DNA of 64,000 nt from Clostridiales bacterium (GTDB lineage Bacteria; Bacillota_A; Clostridia; Saccharofermentanales; Saccharofermentanaceae), in assembly GCA_024695545.1 (NCBI GenBank), contig JAILHZ010000052.1, positions 1 to 64,000 on the forward strand, read 5' to 3'. The stretch's first letter is position 1. The number at the start of each line of letters is the position of its first letter. The translations under genes and the position numbers were made by a program. The notes beneath the pieces are model-generated. The model did no database searches. It saw only the letters and a program-made list of their open reading frames with translations, and was not told the DNA's origin. Below are positions 1 to 8,606 of the stretch, piece by piece.

Positions 1-639
1 GAATTCGTATCCGGCAAGAACCAGCCCCGCTATACTCCGTATCACTTCCCGCACAGAACGGAAGTCATGGGTTTCATGAGTATCCTTCACGGTGATGACC
101 GTATTTATAACAACATCTTCGTGCAGAAGTGGCCGATCGAGGAGCGTCCGGAGGATTGTCCCGAGCAGTTCTTCGACAAGCAGGAAGTCGGCACCTTCCA
201 GTTCGATGAATACCCGACTTATCAGGAGTGGATCGATTCCTTCCATCTGAACGAGCCGATGGCCTATGAGCATAAGATCATGGAAAAGCACTTCCAGCAT
301 CTTCCGGTATGGATCGACGGCAATGTCTACTTTAACGGTGCTAAGGAATGGAAGAAGGAGAAAAACAAGCTCGTAGTCAAGAGATTTAAGGCGACGGCGG
401 ATGTTGTTGAGAGAAACGGCAAGTATGTCCTGGTGACGAATCTCTTTAAGAAAGTCGCAGATTTCTCCTGTGGCATCATCAATACCGATATTCTCGGAAA
501 AGCATTCCAGCCGGAGCAGCGCTTCGAGAATACGGACGGATCCGATATCGTATTCAACTACGACTATTACGGAAAGGACAGAGGTGTTATGACCATCGCA
601 GGTCCTTTTGCCGAGGTCAAGGAAGAATACGAGGTATAA
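1..639 (+). CDS. C-terminal part of a beta-helix glycoside hydrolase (GH120-like?)
   Basis: The reading frame is open from base 1, so the 5' end of the gene lies outside the window; 212 residues are visible. The segment with the residues GDDRIYNNIFV, the stretch WIDGNVYFNGA and the end GKAFQPEQRFE recall the C-terminal part of right-handed beta-helix glycosidases such as GH120 beta-xylosidases. This family call is from memory of sequence style, not from an alignment. A beta-xylosidase would fit the GH10 xylanase near the other end of the window. The catalytic residues are not in the visible part. A strong terminator follows. Confidence 0.5.
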   Translation, partial: EFVSGKNQPRYTPYHFPHRTEVMGFMSILHGDDRIYNNIFVQKWPIEERPEDCPEQFFDKQEVGTFQFDEYPTYQEWIDSFHLNEPMAYEHKIMEKHFQHLPVWIDGNVYFNGAKEWKKEKNKLVVKRFKATADVVERNGKYVLVTNLFKKVADFSCGIINTDILGKAFQPEQRFENTDGSDIVFNYDYYGKDRGVMTIAGPFAEVKEEYEV

Positions 640-667
640 CCGTAAGGTCAGATACGAAGAATCTTGA

Positions 668-710
668 GAACGTTCCCGTCGGAAGTATCCTTCGGGAACG
701 TTTCTTTGTC
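668..710 (+). terminator. Intrinsic terminator after the glycosidase
   Basis: A 10-bp perfect stem (AACGTTCCCG / CGGGAACGTT, 669-678 and 693-702) is followed by a T-rich stretch. It separates the glycosidase from the ileS operon. Confidence 0.8.
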
Positions 711-766
711 ATTTTTGACGAAATTCTATCTATAATATAAAAAATATACTCACACAAGGCATCGTA

Positions 767-775
767 TGTTATAAT
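767..775 (+). promoter_or_regulatory. Extended -10 promoter of the ileS operon
   Basis: TG-T-TATAAT lies at 767-775, about 34 bases before the ileS start. No good -35 box is seen at 17 bp, as expected for extended -10 promoters. A TTGACG at 715-720 might serve another start with TATAAA at 736-741. Confidence 0.55.
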
Positions 776-808
776 GACGGGAGCTTTTAGAGAAGTAGAG
801 GTTTTACT

Positions 809-3800
809 ATGTATAAAAAAGTATCGCCGGATATGAAGTTTATCGATCGCGAGAAGGAAGTACTGGCCTTCTGGAAAGCTAATGACATCCAGAAGAAGTC
901 CATCCGCCCGGAAAAGGACGGAACTCCTAATTTTACGCTGTATGACGGCCCGCCGACAGCAAACGGCAAGCCGCACATCGGACATATTAAGACCCGTGTC
1001 ATTAAGGACGTAGTTCCGAGATACCATACCATGAAGGGTGAGCACGTACAGTTTAAGGCTGGCTGGGATACTCACGGTCTTCCGGTTGAGCTGGAAGTCG
1101 AGAAGATGCTGGGCATCAACGGCAAGCCCCAGATCGAAGAGTACGGTGTCGAGCCTTTCATCAAGAAGTGTAAGGAATCCGTCTGGAAGTATAAGGAAGA
1201 GTGGGAGCAGATGTCTGACCGCGTAGGTTTCTGGGCAGACATGGAACACCCGTATGTTACATACGACAACACATATATCGAGTCCGAGTGGTGGGCTCTT
1301 AAGACTTTGTGGGATAAGGACATGCTCTATAAGGGCCATAAGATCGTTCCTTACTGCCCGCGATGCGGTACTGCACTGTCCAGCCATGAGGTTGCCCAGG
1401 GATATAAGGCTGTAAAAGAGAACTCCGTATTCGTACGCTTTAAGGTAGTCGGCGAAGAGGATACCTACTTTGCTGCATGGACGACCACACCGTGGACACT
1501 TCCATCCAATGTTGCTCTCTGCGTCAGCCCGACAGACGAGTATGTAAAGATCGCTGTTTCCAAGGATCTCGACGGTACAGAGAAGAAGGTCATGTACTAC
1601 ATGGCAGGCTGCCTCGTTCCCCAGCTCTTCGATGAGTATGAGATCATCGAGAGATATCAGGGCACTGAGCTGGTCGGCAAGAAGTACGAGTCTCTGTTCC
1701 CGTACTCTGCAGATGCAGTTGCGAAGAGCAGAAAAGAAGCTTTCAAGGTTTGCGCAGACAGCTACGTAACCATGAGCGACGGTACCGGTATCGTTCATAT
1801 CGCACCGGCATTCGGTGAAGACGACGCAAGAGTCGGCCGTGACAATGATCTTCCGTTCGTACAGCTCGTTAAGGAAGACGGTACTCTTCCGGAGGATTGC
1901 GAAGAGTTTGCAGGTCTTTTTGTTAAGGATGCTGACCCGCTCATCATCAAGAAACTTAACATGGAAGGCAAACTCCTGAAGAAGATGCCTTATGAGCATG
2001 ACTATCCGTTCTGCTGGAGATGCGATACTCCGCTTATCTACTACGCAAGATCTTCCTGGTTCATCGCAATGACCAAGGTTAAGGATCAGCTCGTTGCTTC
2101 TAACCGTATGGCGAACTGGTATCCGGAGACGATCCGTGACGGCCGTATGGGTAACTTCCTTGAGAACGTAGTTGACTGGGGTATCTCCCGTGAGCGTTAC
2201 TGGGGTACACCGCTTCCGGTATGGGAGTGCGAATGCGGACATCGTGAGTGCATCGGTTCCATCGAAGAACTGAAGGCGAAGTCCACGGACTGCCCTGACG
2301 ATATCGAGCTGCATAAGCCTTATGTAGATAATGTACACGTTACATGTGAGAAGTGCGGTAAGCCGATGACACGTGTTTCGGAGGTAATCGACTGCTGGTT
2401 TGACAGTGGTGCGATGCCGTTTGCCCAGTTCCACTATCCTTTCGAGAACAAAGAGTTCTTCGAGTCTCACTATCCGTGCCAGTTCATTTCTGAGGCACTG
2501 GACCAGACACGCGGATGGTTCTATTCGCTCCTGGCGATCAGCACACAGCTGTTCCAGAGATCTCCGTTCGAGAACGTAATCGTTATGGGTCTCGTTCAGG
2601 ACAAGGACGGTATCAAGATGAGTAAGCATAAGGGCAACGTTGTTGACCCGTGGGATATCCTGAACCGTCAGGGCGCTGATGCGGCAAGATGGTATTTCTA
2701 CAGTGCAAATGCACCGTGGCTTCCGTCCCGTTTCGACCACAGCAATGTGGATAAGATCCTCGGTAAGTTCATGGGTACTCTGTGGAATACATATGCGTTC
2801 TACATCCTGTATGCGGAGATCGATCAGTTCGATCCGACCAAGTACAGCCTCGAGTACGATAAGCTTTCCGTTATGGATAAGTGGATCCTGTCGAGACTTG
2901 CTTCTCTCGAGAAGACTGTAGACAGCAAGATGCAGGGTTATGACATCACGGGCGCATCCCGTCTGATGGAGAACTTTGTGGATGATCTTTCCAACTGGTA
3001 TGTACGTCGCGGCCGTGACAGATACTGGGGCAAGGAAATGACTCAGGATAAGATCAACGCTTTCATGACACTTTATACGGTACTTGAGCAGTTCACACGT
3101 CTGGCTGCACCGTTTATCCCGTTCATGACTGAGGCGATCTATCAGAACCTCGTCCGTTCCGTAAACGAGGATGCTCCGATGTCCATTCATATGTGCGACT
3201 ACCCGGTAGCTGAAGATTCCTGGATCGATGAAGATCTCGAGAGAAACATGGATGATGTCCAGCAGATCGTTACTCTGGCACTGTCCTGCCGTCAGGCCGC
3301 AAATCTCAAGATCCGTCAGCCGCTCAGCAAACTCTATGCTGTATGCGAAGACGAACTGCCGGCTGAATATCAGACGATCATCAAGGAAGAACTGAATGTA
3401 CACGAAGTAGCATTCCTTAAGGATGCATCTTCGCTCCTGGATTATAAGTTCAAGCCGCAGCTGAGAACGCTCGGCAGAAAGCTCGGTGCCAAGCTCAATG
3501 CAGCTAAGGAAGTCATCGCGGCTCTCCCGGGTAAGGAGACCATGGCGGCTCTTGATAAGGATGGTAAGATCAGTATCGAAGTTGAAGGTGAGACCTTCGA
3601 GCTTCTTACTGAAGACCTGCTCGTTGAGAACGTACAGCCGGAAGGCTTGTCTACGCAGTCGGATAAGGGCTTCACGGTATCTATCGATACAAGCCTGAAT
3701 GATGAACTGATCGAGGAAGGCTTCGTCCGTGAGATCGTTTCCAAGATCCAGAACCAGAGAAAGAAGTCCGGTTTTGAGGTCACCGACAGAATCACGGTGA

Positions 3801-3961
3801 AGTACTCCTGCGGTGAGAAACTGGCAGCTGTATTCACCAAGTTCGGTGAGCAGATCGCTTCTGATGTTCTTGCGACAAGCATCACAGAAGGTTCTGAGGA
3901 TGATAGCACTGAACTCGACATCAATGGTGAGAAAGTCAGCCTTTCTCTTAAGAAAGCATAA
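809..3961 (+). CDS. ileS: Isoleucyl-tRNA synthetase, type 2
   Basis: Cytoplasmic class I synthetase charging tRNA-Ile with isoleucine. The 1050-residue protein has the HIGH signature at residues 56-59 and KMSKH at 603-607, a CP1 editing region with the motif GWDTHGLPVE, and several CxxC pairs (YCPRCG, CWRCD, CEKCG) that may bind zinc. Length and motif style match the eukaryote-like IleS2 group rather than the common bacterial IleS1. IleS2 enzymes are known to be poorly inhibited by mupirocin. It is the first gene of a nine-gene operon; the start follows a weak GTAGAGG site. Confidence 0.97.
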   Translation: MYKKVSPDMKFIDREKEVLAFWKANDIQKKSIRPEKDGTPNFTLYDGPPTANGKPHIGHIKTRVIKDVVPRYHTMKGEHVQFKAGWDTHGLPVELEVEKMLGINGKPQIEEYGVEPFIKKCKESVWKYKEEWEQMSDRVGFWADMEHPYVTYDNTYIESEWWALKTLWDKDMLYKGHKIVPYCPRCGTALSSHEVAQGYKAVKENSVFVRFKVVGEEDTYFAAWTTTPWTLPSNVALCVSPTDEYVKIAVSKDLDGTEKKVMYYMAGCLVPQLFDEYEIIERYQGTELVGKKYESLFPYSADAVAKSRKEAFKVCADSYVTMSDGTGIVHIAPAFGEDDARVGRDNDLPFVQLVKEDGTLPEDCEEFAGLFVKDADPLIIKKLNMEGKLLKKMPYEHDYPFCWRCDTPLIYYARSSWFIAMTKVKDQLVASNRMANWYPETIRDGRMGNFLENVVDWGISRERYWGTPLPVWECECGHRECIGSIEELKAKSTDCPDDIELHKPYVDNVHVTCEKCGKPMTRVSEVIDCWFDSGAMPFAQFHYPFENKEFFESHYPCQFISEALDQTRGWFYSLLAISTQLFQRSPFENVIVMGLVQDKDGIKMSKHKGNVVDPWDILNRQGADAARWYFYSANAPWLPSRFDHSNVDKILGKFMGTLWNTYAFYILYAEIDQFDPTKYSLEYDKLSVMDKWILSRLASLEKTVDSKMQGYDITGASRLMENFVDDLSNWYVRRGRDRYWGKEMTQDKINAFMTLYTVLEQFTRLAAPFIPFMTEAIYQNLVRSVNEDAPMSIHMCDYPVAEDSWIDEDLERNMDDVQQIVTLALSCRQAANLKIRQPLSKLYAVCEDELPAEYQTIIKEELNVHEVAFLKDASSLLDYKFKPQLRTLGRKLGAKLNAAKEVIAALPGKETMAALDKDGKISIEVEGETFELLTEDLLVENVQPEGLSTQSDKGFTVSIDTSLNDELIEEGFVREIVSKIQNQRKKSGFEVTDRITVKYSCGEKLAAVFTKFGEQIASDVLATSITEGSEDDSTELDINGEKVSLSLKKA

Positions 3962-3981
3962 TCGGGAAGTAAGGAAGAGCT

Positions 3982-4722
3982 ATGTTATTTAGGATCCTTC
4001 AAGAAGACGCGCCAATGTCGGAAAAGATCATCGAACTGGTTTTGATGGTCATGGTGCTTTCGTTTACCTTCTCCATCCATGAGTTCATGCACGCATGGGT
4101 AGCTGAGAAGATGGGCGATGATACACCGAGACGTCAGGGAAGAATCACACTGAATCCTCTGGCACACTTCGATCCTCTGGGTACGGTCATGCTCCTTCTT
4201 GCCGGATTCGGCTGGGCAAAGCCTGTCCAATATAATCCGAACAATCTTAAAAGATTCAAGAGGTCGACATGTGAGCGTTTCATCAGCCTTGCCGGTGTTG
4301 TGGCGAACTACCTTACAGCGATTGTAGCATCTTTTATTCTTGTATTTGTACTTGCTTACTTTTATAAGAATCCTACTGAAAGCAGAGCTGCTGCACTTGC
4401 TGAGACGCTGATCACATACTTCTTCTGGATGCTGAAAGAATATGGTTTCCTGTTCATGGCATTTAACCTTATTCCGATTCCGCCTCTGGATGGATACCGC
4501 TTTGTTTCTACATATATTCCGTATAAGTGGAGACGGAGCTTTGAGAACCTTGCTCAATACAGTTATTATATTTTCTTCGCGCTTATCTTGCTGGATCATT
4601 ACGGTAACGTAAGCATCCTGTCGAAACTTGTCAATTGGATCGAATTTCCGTTCCGATGGCCGATCGATAAATTGTGCGCTGAACTGTTATGGAATCTAGT
4701 CGGTAAAAATATACTTATTTAA
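3982..4722 (+). CDS. Site-2 protease family (M50) membrane metalloprotease
   Basis: Polytopic membrane protein of 246 residues. HEFMHAW near residue 34 gives the HExxH zinc motif, followed by NPLAHFDPLGT; the segment PIPPLDGYR near residue 165 supplies the third metal ligand typical of S2P proteases. It has no PDZ domain, so it belongs to the short S2P group that is often found in Firmicutes and whose substrates are mostly unknown. It sits 20 bp after ileS and 12 bp before trpS. An internal ATG at 4015 is an alternative start. It is distinct from the RseP-type protease at 21518. Confidence 0.9.
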   Translation: MLFRILQEDAPMSEKIIELVLMVMVLSFTFSIHEFMHAWVAEKMGDDTPRRQGRITLNPLAHFDPLGTVMLLLAGFGWAKPVQYNPNNLKRFKRSTCERFISLAGVVANYLTAIVASFILVFVLAYFYKNPTESRAAALAETLITYFFWMLKEYGFLFMAFNLIPIPPLDGYRFVSTYIPYKWRRSFENLAQYSYYIFFALILLDHYGNVSILSKLVNWIEFPFRWPIDKLCAELLWNLVGKNILI

Positions 4723-4734
4723 GTTGAGGTAAAC

Positions 4735-5739
4735 ATGGAAAACAAAATCGTACTTTCAGGAACACGTCCTACGGGAAACATTCATCTGGGAAACTATTTC
4801 GGCGCGATCGAGAACTGGGTGCGCCTTCAGGATCAGTATGAATGCTATTTCTTCATTGCAGACTGGCACGCTCTGACGACCGGTTATGCCGATACAGACG
4901 TTCTCCGTAAGAATACTCTCGGACTTCTCGCAGATATCCTTGCCAGCGGCGTAGACCCGGAGAAGGCAACGATCTTCCTGCAGTCCGACGTTAAGCAGCA
5001 TGCAGAACTTTACCTGCTGCTTGGCATGAATACTCCGCTATCCTGGCTTGAAAGATGCCCGACTTATAAGGATATGATCGCAAACATGTCTTCCGAGAAG
5101 GATATCATGACTTACGGTTTTCTCGGTTATCCGGTCCTCATGGCCGCGGATATCCTGATGTATCGCGCCAACTACGTACCGGTAGGTGAAGATCAGCAGG
5201 CCCACCTCGAGATCACTCGTGAACTGGCCCGCCGTTTCAACTATCTTTACAAGTCTGAAGTCCTTCCGGAGCCGCAGCCGCTTTTCACAAAGGCAAAGGT
5301 ACTTCCTGGAACAGACGGAAGAAAGATGAGTAAGAGCTACGGCAACACGATCGCTCTTGCCGACACACCGGAAGAGGTTAAGAAGAAGGTTATGAGCATG
5401 ATCACTGACCCGGCCCGCATCAGAAAGGATGACCCGGGTCATCCGGATATCTGTACGGTATATGCTTTCCATAAGGTCTTCAATGAGGACAAGGTCCCGG
5501 AGATCACAGAGCAGTGCAAGGGCGGATGCATCGGATGCGTTGCCTGTAAGAAGATGCTTCAGGAGAAGATCGCCGAGTTCCATACTCCGATCTATGAGAA
5601 GAGAACTGCGCTGCTTCAGGATGAGCCGAAGCTTCTTGAAATCCTGAAAAAGGGCAGAGAGAAAGCCAGCAAGAAAGCGGAAGAGACGATCCGTGAAGTA
5701 AGAAAAGCTGTAAAGATCGGCTTTGATACGGAAGAGTAA
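4735..5739 (+). CDS. trpS: Tryptophanyl-tRNA synthetase with Fe-S-like Cys motif
   Basis: Class I synthetase for tRNA-Trp, 334 residues, the usual bacterial length. The HIGH-like motif is HLGN at residues 17-20 and KMSKS is at 197-201. The C-terminal half holds Cys240, Cys261, Cys265, Cys268 and Cys271. Cys240-x20-Cys261-x6-Cys268-x2-Cys271 closely resembles the C-x22-C-x6-C-x2-C pattern that binds a [4Fe-4S] cluster in Thermotoga maritima TrpRS. Cluster binding here is inference. The gene is inside the ileS operon and no T-box precedes it. Confidence 0.97.
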   Translation: MENKIVLSGTRPTGNIHLGNYFGAIENWVRLQDQYECYFFIADWHALTTGYADTDVLRKNTLGLLADILASGVDPEKATIFLQSDVKQHAELYLLLGMNTPLSWLERCPTYKDMIANMSSEKDIMTYGFLGYPVLMAADILMYRANYVPVGEDQQAHLEITRELARRFNYLYKSEVLPEPQPLFTKAKVLPGTDGRKMSKSYGNTIALADTPEEVKKKVMSMITDPARIRKDDPGHPDICTVYAFHKVFNEDKVPEITEQCKGGCIGCVACKKMLQEKIAEFHTPIYEKRTALLQDEPKLLEILKKGREKASKKAEETIREVRKAVKIGFDTEE

Positions 5740-5765
5740 GTGAAACAGAACCGGGGTATTTGATC

Positions 5766-6581
5766 GTGGCAACTGAGAATCCACAAGTCAGACTTCGCAA
5801 GTTTGAAGGTCCTCTGGACCTTCTGTTTCATTTGATCGAAAAAAACGATATAGATATCTATGATATCCCTATCGCCGAGGTCACGGACCAGTATATGGAA
5901 TACCTCGATAAGATGAATTCCCTGGATATGGAAGTGGCCTCTGAATTCCTTCTTATGGCCGCAACTCTCGTACATATCAAATCGAGAATGCTCCTTCCGG
6001 ACAGAAATGTCAGTGATACCGATGTGGAAGCCGATCCGAGAGAAGAGCTCGTCGTCAAGCTTCTTGAGTACCGCCGTTGTAAAATGCTCGCAAATGATCT
6101 TAAAGACCGTTTCCGTGATTATTCCAACTGTATGTACCGTCTTCCGCAGACGCCGGCCTCCCTTGGCATTGAGGTAAAGAGTGCTCCTGCGCCAGTAGAT
6201 GAAGATGCTCTCCAGAAGGGTATCGAGGATGTTTGCGAGCGAAATAAGATCCGTTTTGCAGACATTGCCTCACGTATTACGCATATTTTGAAAAGAGATA
6301 AATTCTCCATTCGTGATAAAATAAGATTTGTGTGGGACAGCATCAAAGGAAAAGGAAAAGTCTTTTTCCATGAACTGTTTCCGGCACATAAAGTTGAGAA
6401 AATGGACCGTATCGTCGGCTTCCTGGCGGTTCTGGAACTCCTCCGCGGTGACCAGATCGTGGCTGAACAGGAGAAGCCGTTTGATGTGATCCAGATCGAG
6501 ACCAAGAGAGATGAACTCAATGAAGAGCGCTTCGGTCTTGACAGAAGCAAGGAATCAAAGGAATTTGCCGCATATGACTGA
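5766..6581 (+). CDS. scpA: Segregation and condensation protein A
   Basis: Kleisin subunit that bridges Smc heads with ScpB in chromosome condensation and segregation. The N-terminus has the family signature of a VRLRKFEGPLDLLFHLI-like stretch, then DIYDIPIAEVTDQY; the C-terminus is a winged helix. GTG at 5766 lies 9 bases after GGGG and gives 271 residues; a TTG at 5760 is also possible. The gene overlaps scpB by 8 bases, which suggests coupled translation. Confidence 0.95.
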   Translation: MATENPQVRLRKFEGPLDLLFHLIEKNDIDIYDIPIAEVTDQYMEYLDKMNSLDMEVASEFLLMAATLVHIKSRMLLPDRNVSDTDVEADPREELVVKLLEYRRCKMLANDLKDRFRDYSNCMYRLPQTPASLGIEVKSAPAPVDEDALQKGIEDVCERNKIRFADIASRITHILKRDKFSIRDKIRFVWDSIKGKGKVFFHELFPAHKVEKMDRIVGFLAVLELLRGDQIVAEQEKPFDVIQIETKRDELNEERFGLDRSKESKEFAAYD

Positions 6582-7242
6582 GGGATTTGAGCGCGAAACC
6601 AAAATCACGGTACAGGAACTTCCGGCAGCGCTGGAAGCAGTTCTTTTCGCGCACGGAGATCCTATCCCGTGTGACAGGCTCTGTGAGATTACGCAGATGC
6701 CCAGGGAAGCGGTAGAAGAAACTCTCGAGCGTATGATGAAGGATTATGAGACGAATCCGTGGGGAGGTCTTCTGATCCGTAAAGCTGATGATGCATATGT
6801 TATGTGCACCAAGCCTTCCATGAAGCCTGTTCTGGAGCGTCTTTACGCTCCCCGTACGCGTCCTCCGATGTCACAGGCGACCTACGAGACCCTTGCGGTC
6901 ATTGCATATAACCAGCCGGTAACAAGAGCGCAGATCGAAGCAGTCCGTGGTGTCAGTTCCGACTCGATCGTCAGCCGTCTGATCGAGCGTGGCCTGGTCG
7001 AAGAATGCGGCACGCTTGAAGCTCCGGGAAGACCGGCACTCTTTAGAACAACACAGCAGTTTCTCCTCGAATTCGGTATCTCTTCGGTATCTGAGATGCC
7101 GGCGATGGAGCTGATGATGTATAAGACGATCCGTGATCTCCAGGATTCTCTGGAGACTGCGGCGGGAAATAAGGATGATCGTCAGATCTCGATCGAGACC
7201 TGGATGGATGATCAAAAGGGGGATGATTCCAATGAATCCTGA
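6574..7242 (+). CDS. scpB: Segregation and condensation protein B
   Basis: Winged-helix partner of ScpA, 222 residues. It begins with LPAALEAVLFAHGDPI and contains the conserved TYETLAVIAYNQPVTRAQIE segment with VRGVSSDSI, then PGRPALFRTT. The ATG at 6574 overlaps the scpA end and is preferred over an in-frame ATG at 6511, which lies deep inside scpA. The last 11 bases overlap the next gene, whose GGGGG ribosome binding site lies within scpB. Confidence 0.95.
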   Translation: MTEGFERETKITVQELPAALEAVLFAHGDPIPCDRLCEITQMPREAVEETLERMMKDYETNPWGGLLIRKADDAYVMCTKPSMKPVLERLYAPRTRPPMSQATYETLAVIAYNQPVTRAQIEAVRGVSSDSIVSRLIERGLVEECGTLEAPGRPALFRTTQQFLLEFGISSVSEMPAMELMMYKTIRDLQDSLETAAGNKDDRQISIETWMDDQKGDDSNES

Positions 7243-8164
7243 AGATAGAAAAAATGATTCTCTGTCGAGTGTTGTTGAGCGTATCAATGACTCGTTTGAC
7301 TCGATGAGCAAAGGCCAGAAAGCCATTGCGAAGTACATTCTCGACAATTATGAGACAGCGGCCTACATGACGGCGGCAAAGCTCGGTGAAACGACCGGAG
7401 TCAGCGAATCTACGGTAGTCCGTTTTTCTATGGAACTCGGATATGAGGGTTATCCTCATTTCCAAAAAGCACTTCAGGAAGAACTGAAGGTCAAGCTGAC
7501 ATCGGTTCAGCGTCTGAATGCGGCCAGCCGTTATTCTGACGATTCATCCATTCTGAAATCTATTCTTCAGGCGGATATCGACAGCTTAAAGTACACTGCC
7601 GAGAACCTCGACGAAGAGGCATTCAGTAAGGCCGTTTCTACGATCCTTAATGCAAAGAAGATCTACATTATGGGACTTCGCAGTTCGTCGCCTCTTTCTT
7701 CATTTATGCATTTTTATATGACGCCTTTATTTGATGATGTACGTCATATTCATAGTAACAGCGCCAATGAGGTATTCGAGCAGATCCTGCCGATCGGTCC
7801 GGGCGATGTTATGATCGGCATCAGCTTCCCGAGATACTCCAGCAGAACGATCCAGTCGATGCAGTATGCCCGTTCCCGTGGCGCCTCTGTTATCGTTATT
7901 ACTGATAAGGCGGATACACCAATGACTGAGTATGCGGATGTTGCGCTGTTTGCCCGTTCGGATATGGCGTCTTTTGTTGACTCGCTGACAGCGCCTTTGT
8001 CCCTGATCAACGCACTTCTGGTTGCTCTCGGCATGCACCGCAAGGATCACATCGAAGAATCCTTCGAAACACTTGAGAGACTCTGGAAAGAGTATCAGGT
8101 ATATGACACGGGTAAGGACAGAAACCAGCCGTCTGAAGAGGATAAGGAGGAGAAGGACTCATGA
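7232..8164 (+). CDS. RpiR/MurR-family transcriptional regulator (HTH + SIS)
   Basis: Probable DNA-binding regulator of 310 residues. The first 85 residues form an RpiR-type helix-turn-helix (FDSMSKGQKAIAKYIL, then GVSESTVVRFSMELGYEGY). Residues 120-260 are a SIS domain with GLRSSSPLSS and GDVMIGISFPRYS, which in this family senses phosphorylated sugars. No sugar transporter or sugar kinase is nearby, so the ligand cannot be guessed. The start at 7232 follows AAAGGGGG; in-frame starts further upstream lie in scpB. The end overlaps the next gene by 4 bases. Confidence 0.9.
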   Translation: MNPEDRKNDSLSSVVERINDSFDSMSKGQKAIAKYILDNYETAAYMTAAKLGETTGVSESTVVRFSMELGYEGYPHFQKALQEELKVKLTSVQRLNAASRYSDDSSILKSILQADIDSLKYTAENLDEEAFSKAVSTILNAKKIYIMGLRSSSPLSSFMHFYMTPLFDDVRHIHSNSANEVFEQILPIGPGDVMIGISFPRYSSRTIQSMQYARSRGASVIVITDKADTPMTEYADVALFARSDMASFVDSLTAPLSLINALLVALGMHRKDHIEESFETLERLWKEYQVYDTGKDRNQPSEEDKEEKDS

Positions 8165-8580
8165 AAGAACTGATTGCCAGCAGTAAACTTACCGCTTCGG
8201 CTTCGATCCGCATCGCGTTGACGAATTCGAGAGAAGAAGAAGCCGAGTTAAAAGCCGAACTGAAGGATGAGAAGATCAGTGCTACCGCTGCCGATTTCGG
8301 TGGTGAATTCATCTCCTCGGTAAGTAAGATCATTGAAAGATGTGTGGTTGCTGCACAGAGAGAAGGCATTATCGGAAACAGCCATAACGAAGAGGGCGCG
8401 CTTGCCGGTGCGGCCAGAGAAGCCATTTCGCAGATCACATCCAAAGCAATCGGCCTGAATGTCGGCGGTAAGATCGGTATAGCCCGATACAACGATCACA
8501 TCAGTGTCTGTGTATATTTCGGTATCGGACTTCTGCATCTCAACGAGATCGCGATCGGTCTGGGCCACAGAGCTATTTAA
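8161..8580 (+). CDS. HutP-like RNA-binding antiterminator protein
   Basis: A 139-residue cytoplasmic protein that I recognise as HutP family. The end, GGKIGIARYNDHISVCVYFG followed by IGLLHLNEIAIGLGHRAI, carries the conserved HutP region with His residues used for Mg and histidine binding. In Bacillus, HutP binds hut mRNA with L-histidine and Mg and prevents termination. Here no histidine-degradation gene is near; the gene lies between an RpiR regulator and cmk. The family is widespread in Clostridia, where its target is not established. ATGA overlap with the preceding gene suggests coupling. Confidence 0.85.
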   Translation: MKELIASSKLTASASIRIALTNSREEEAELKAELKDEKISATAADFGGEFISSVSKIIERCVVAAQREGIIGNSHNEEGALAGAAREAISQITSKAIGLNVGGKIGIARYNDHISVCVYFGIGLLHLNEIAIGLGHRAI

Positions 8581-8606
8581 TGAGCATACATCAAGGAGGA
8601 AACAAC

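Noticed and set aside
715..741. TTGACG with TATAAA as main ileS promoter
   Set aside because: The spacer is only about 15 bp and overlaps the terminator tail; the extended -10 at 767 is better placed.
617..3403. Very long antisense open frame opposite ileS
   Set aside because: It is a codon-usage shadow of ileS, has no ribosome binding site or recognisable protein motif, and ileS is certain.
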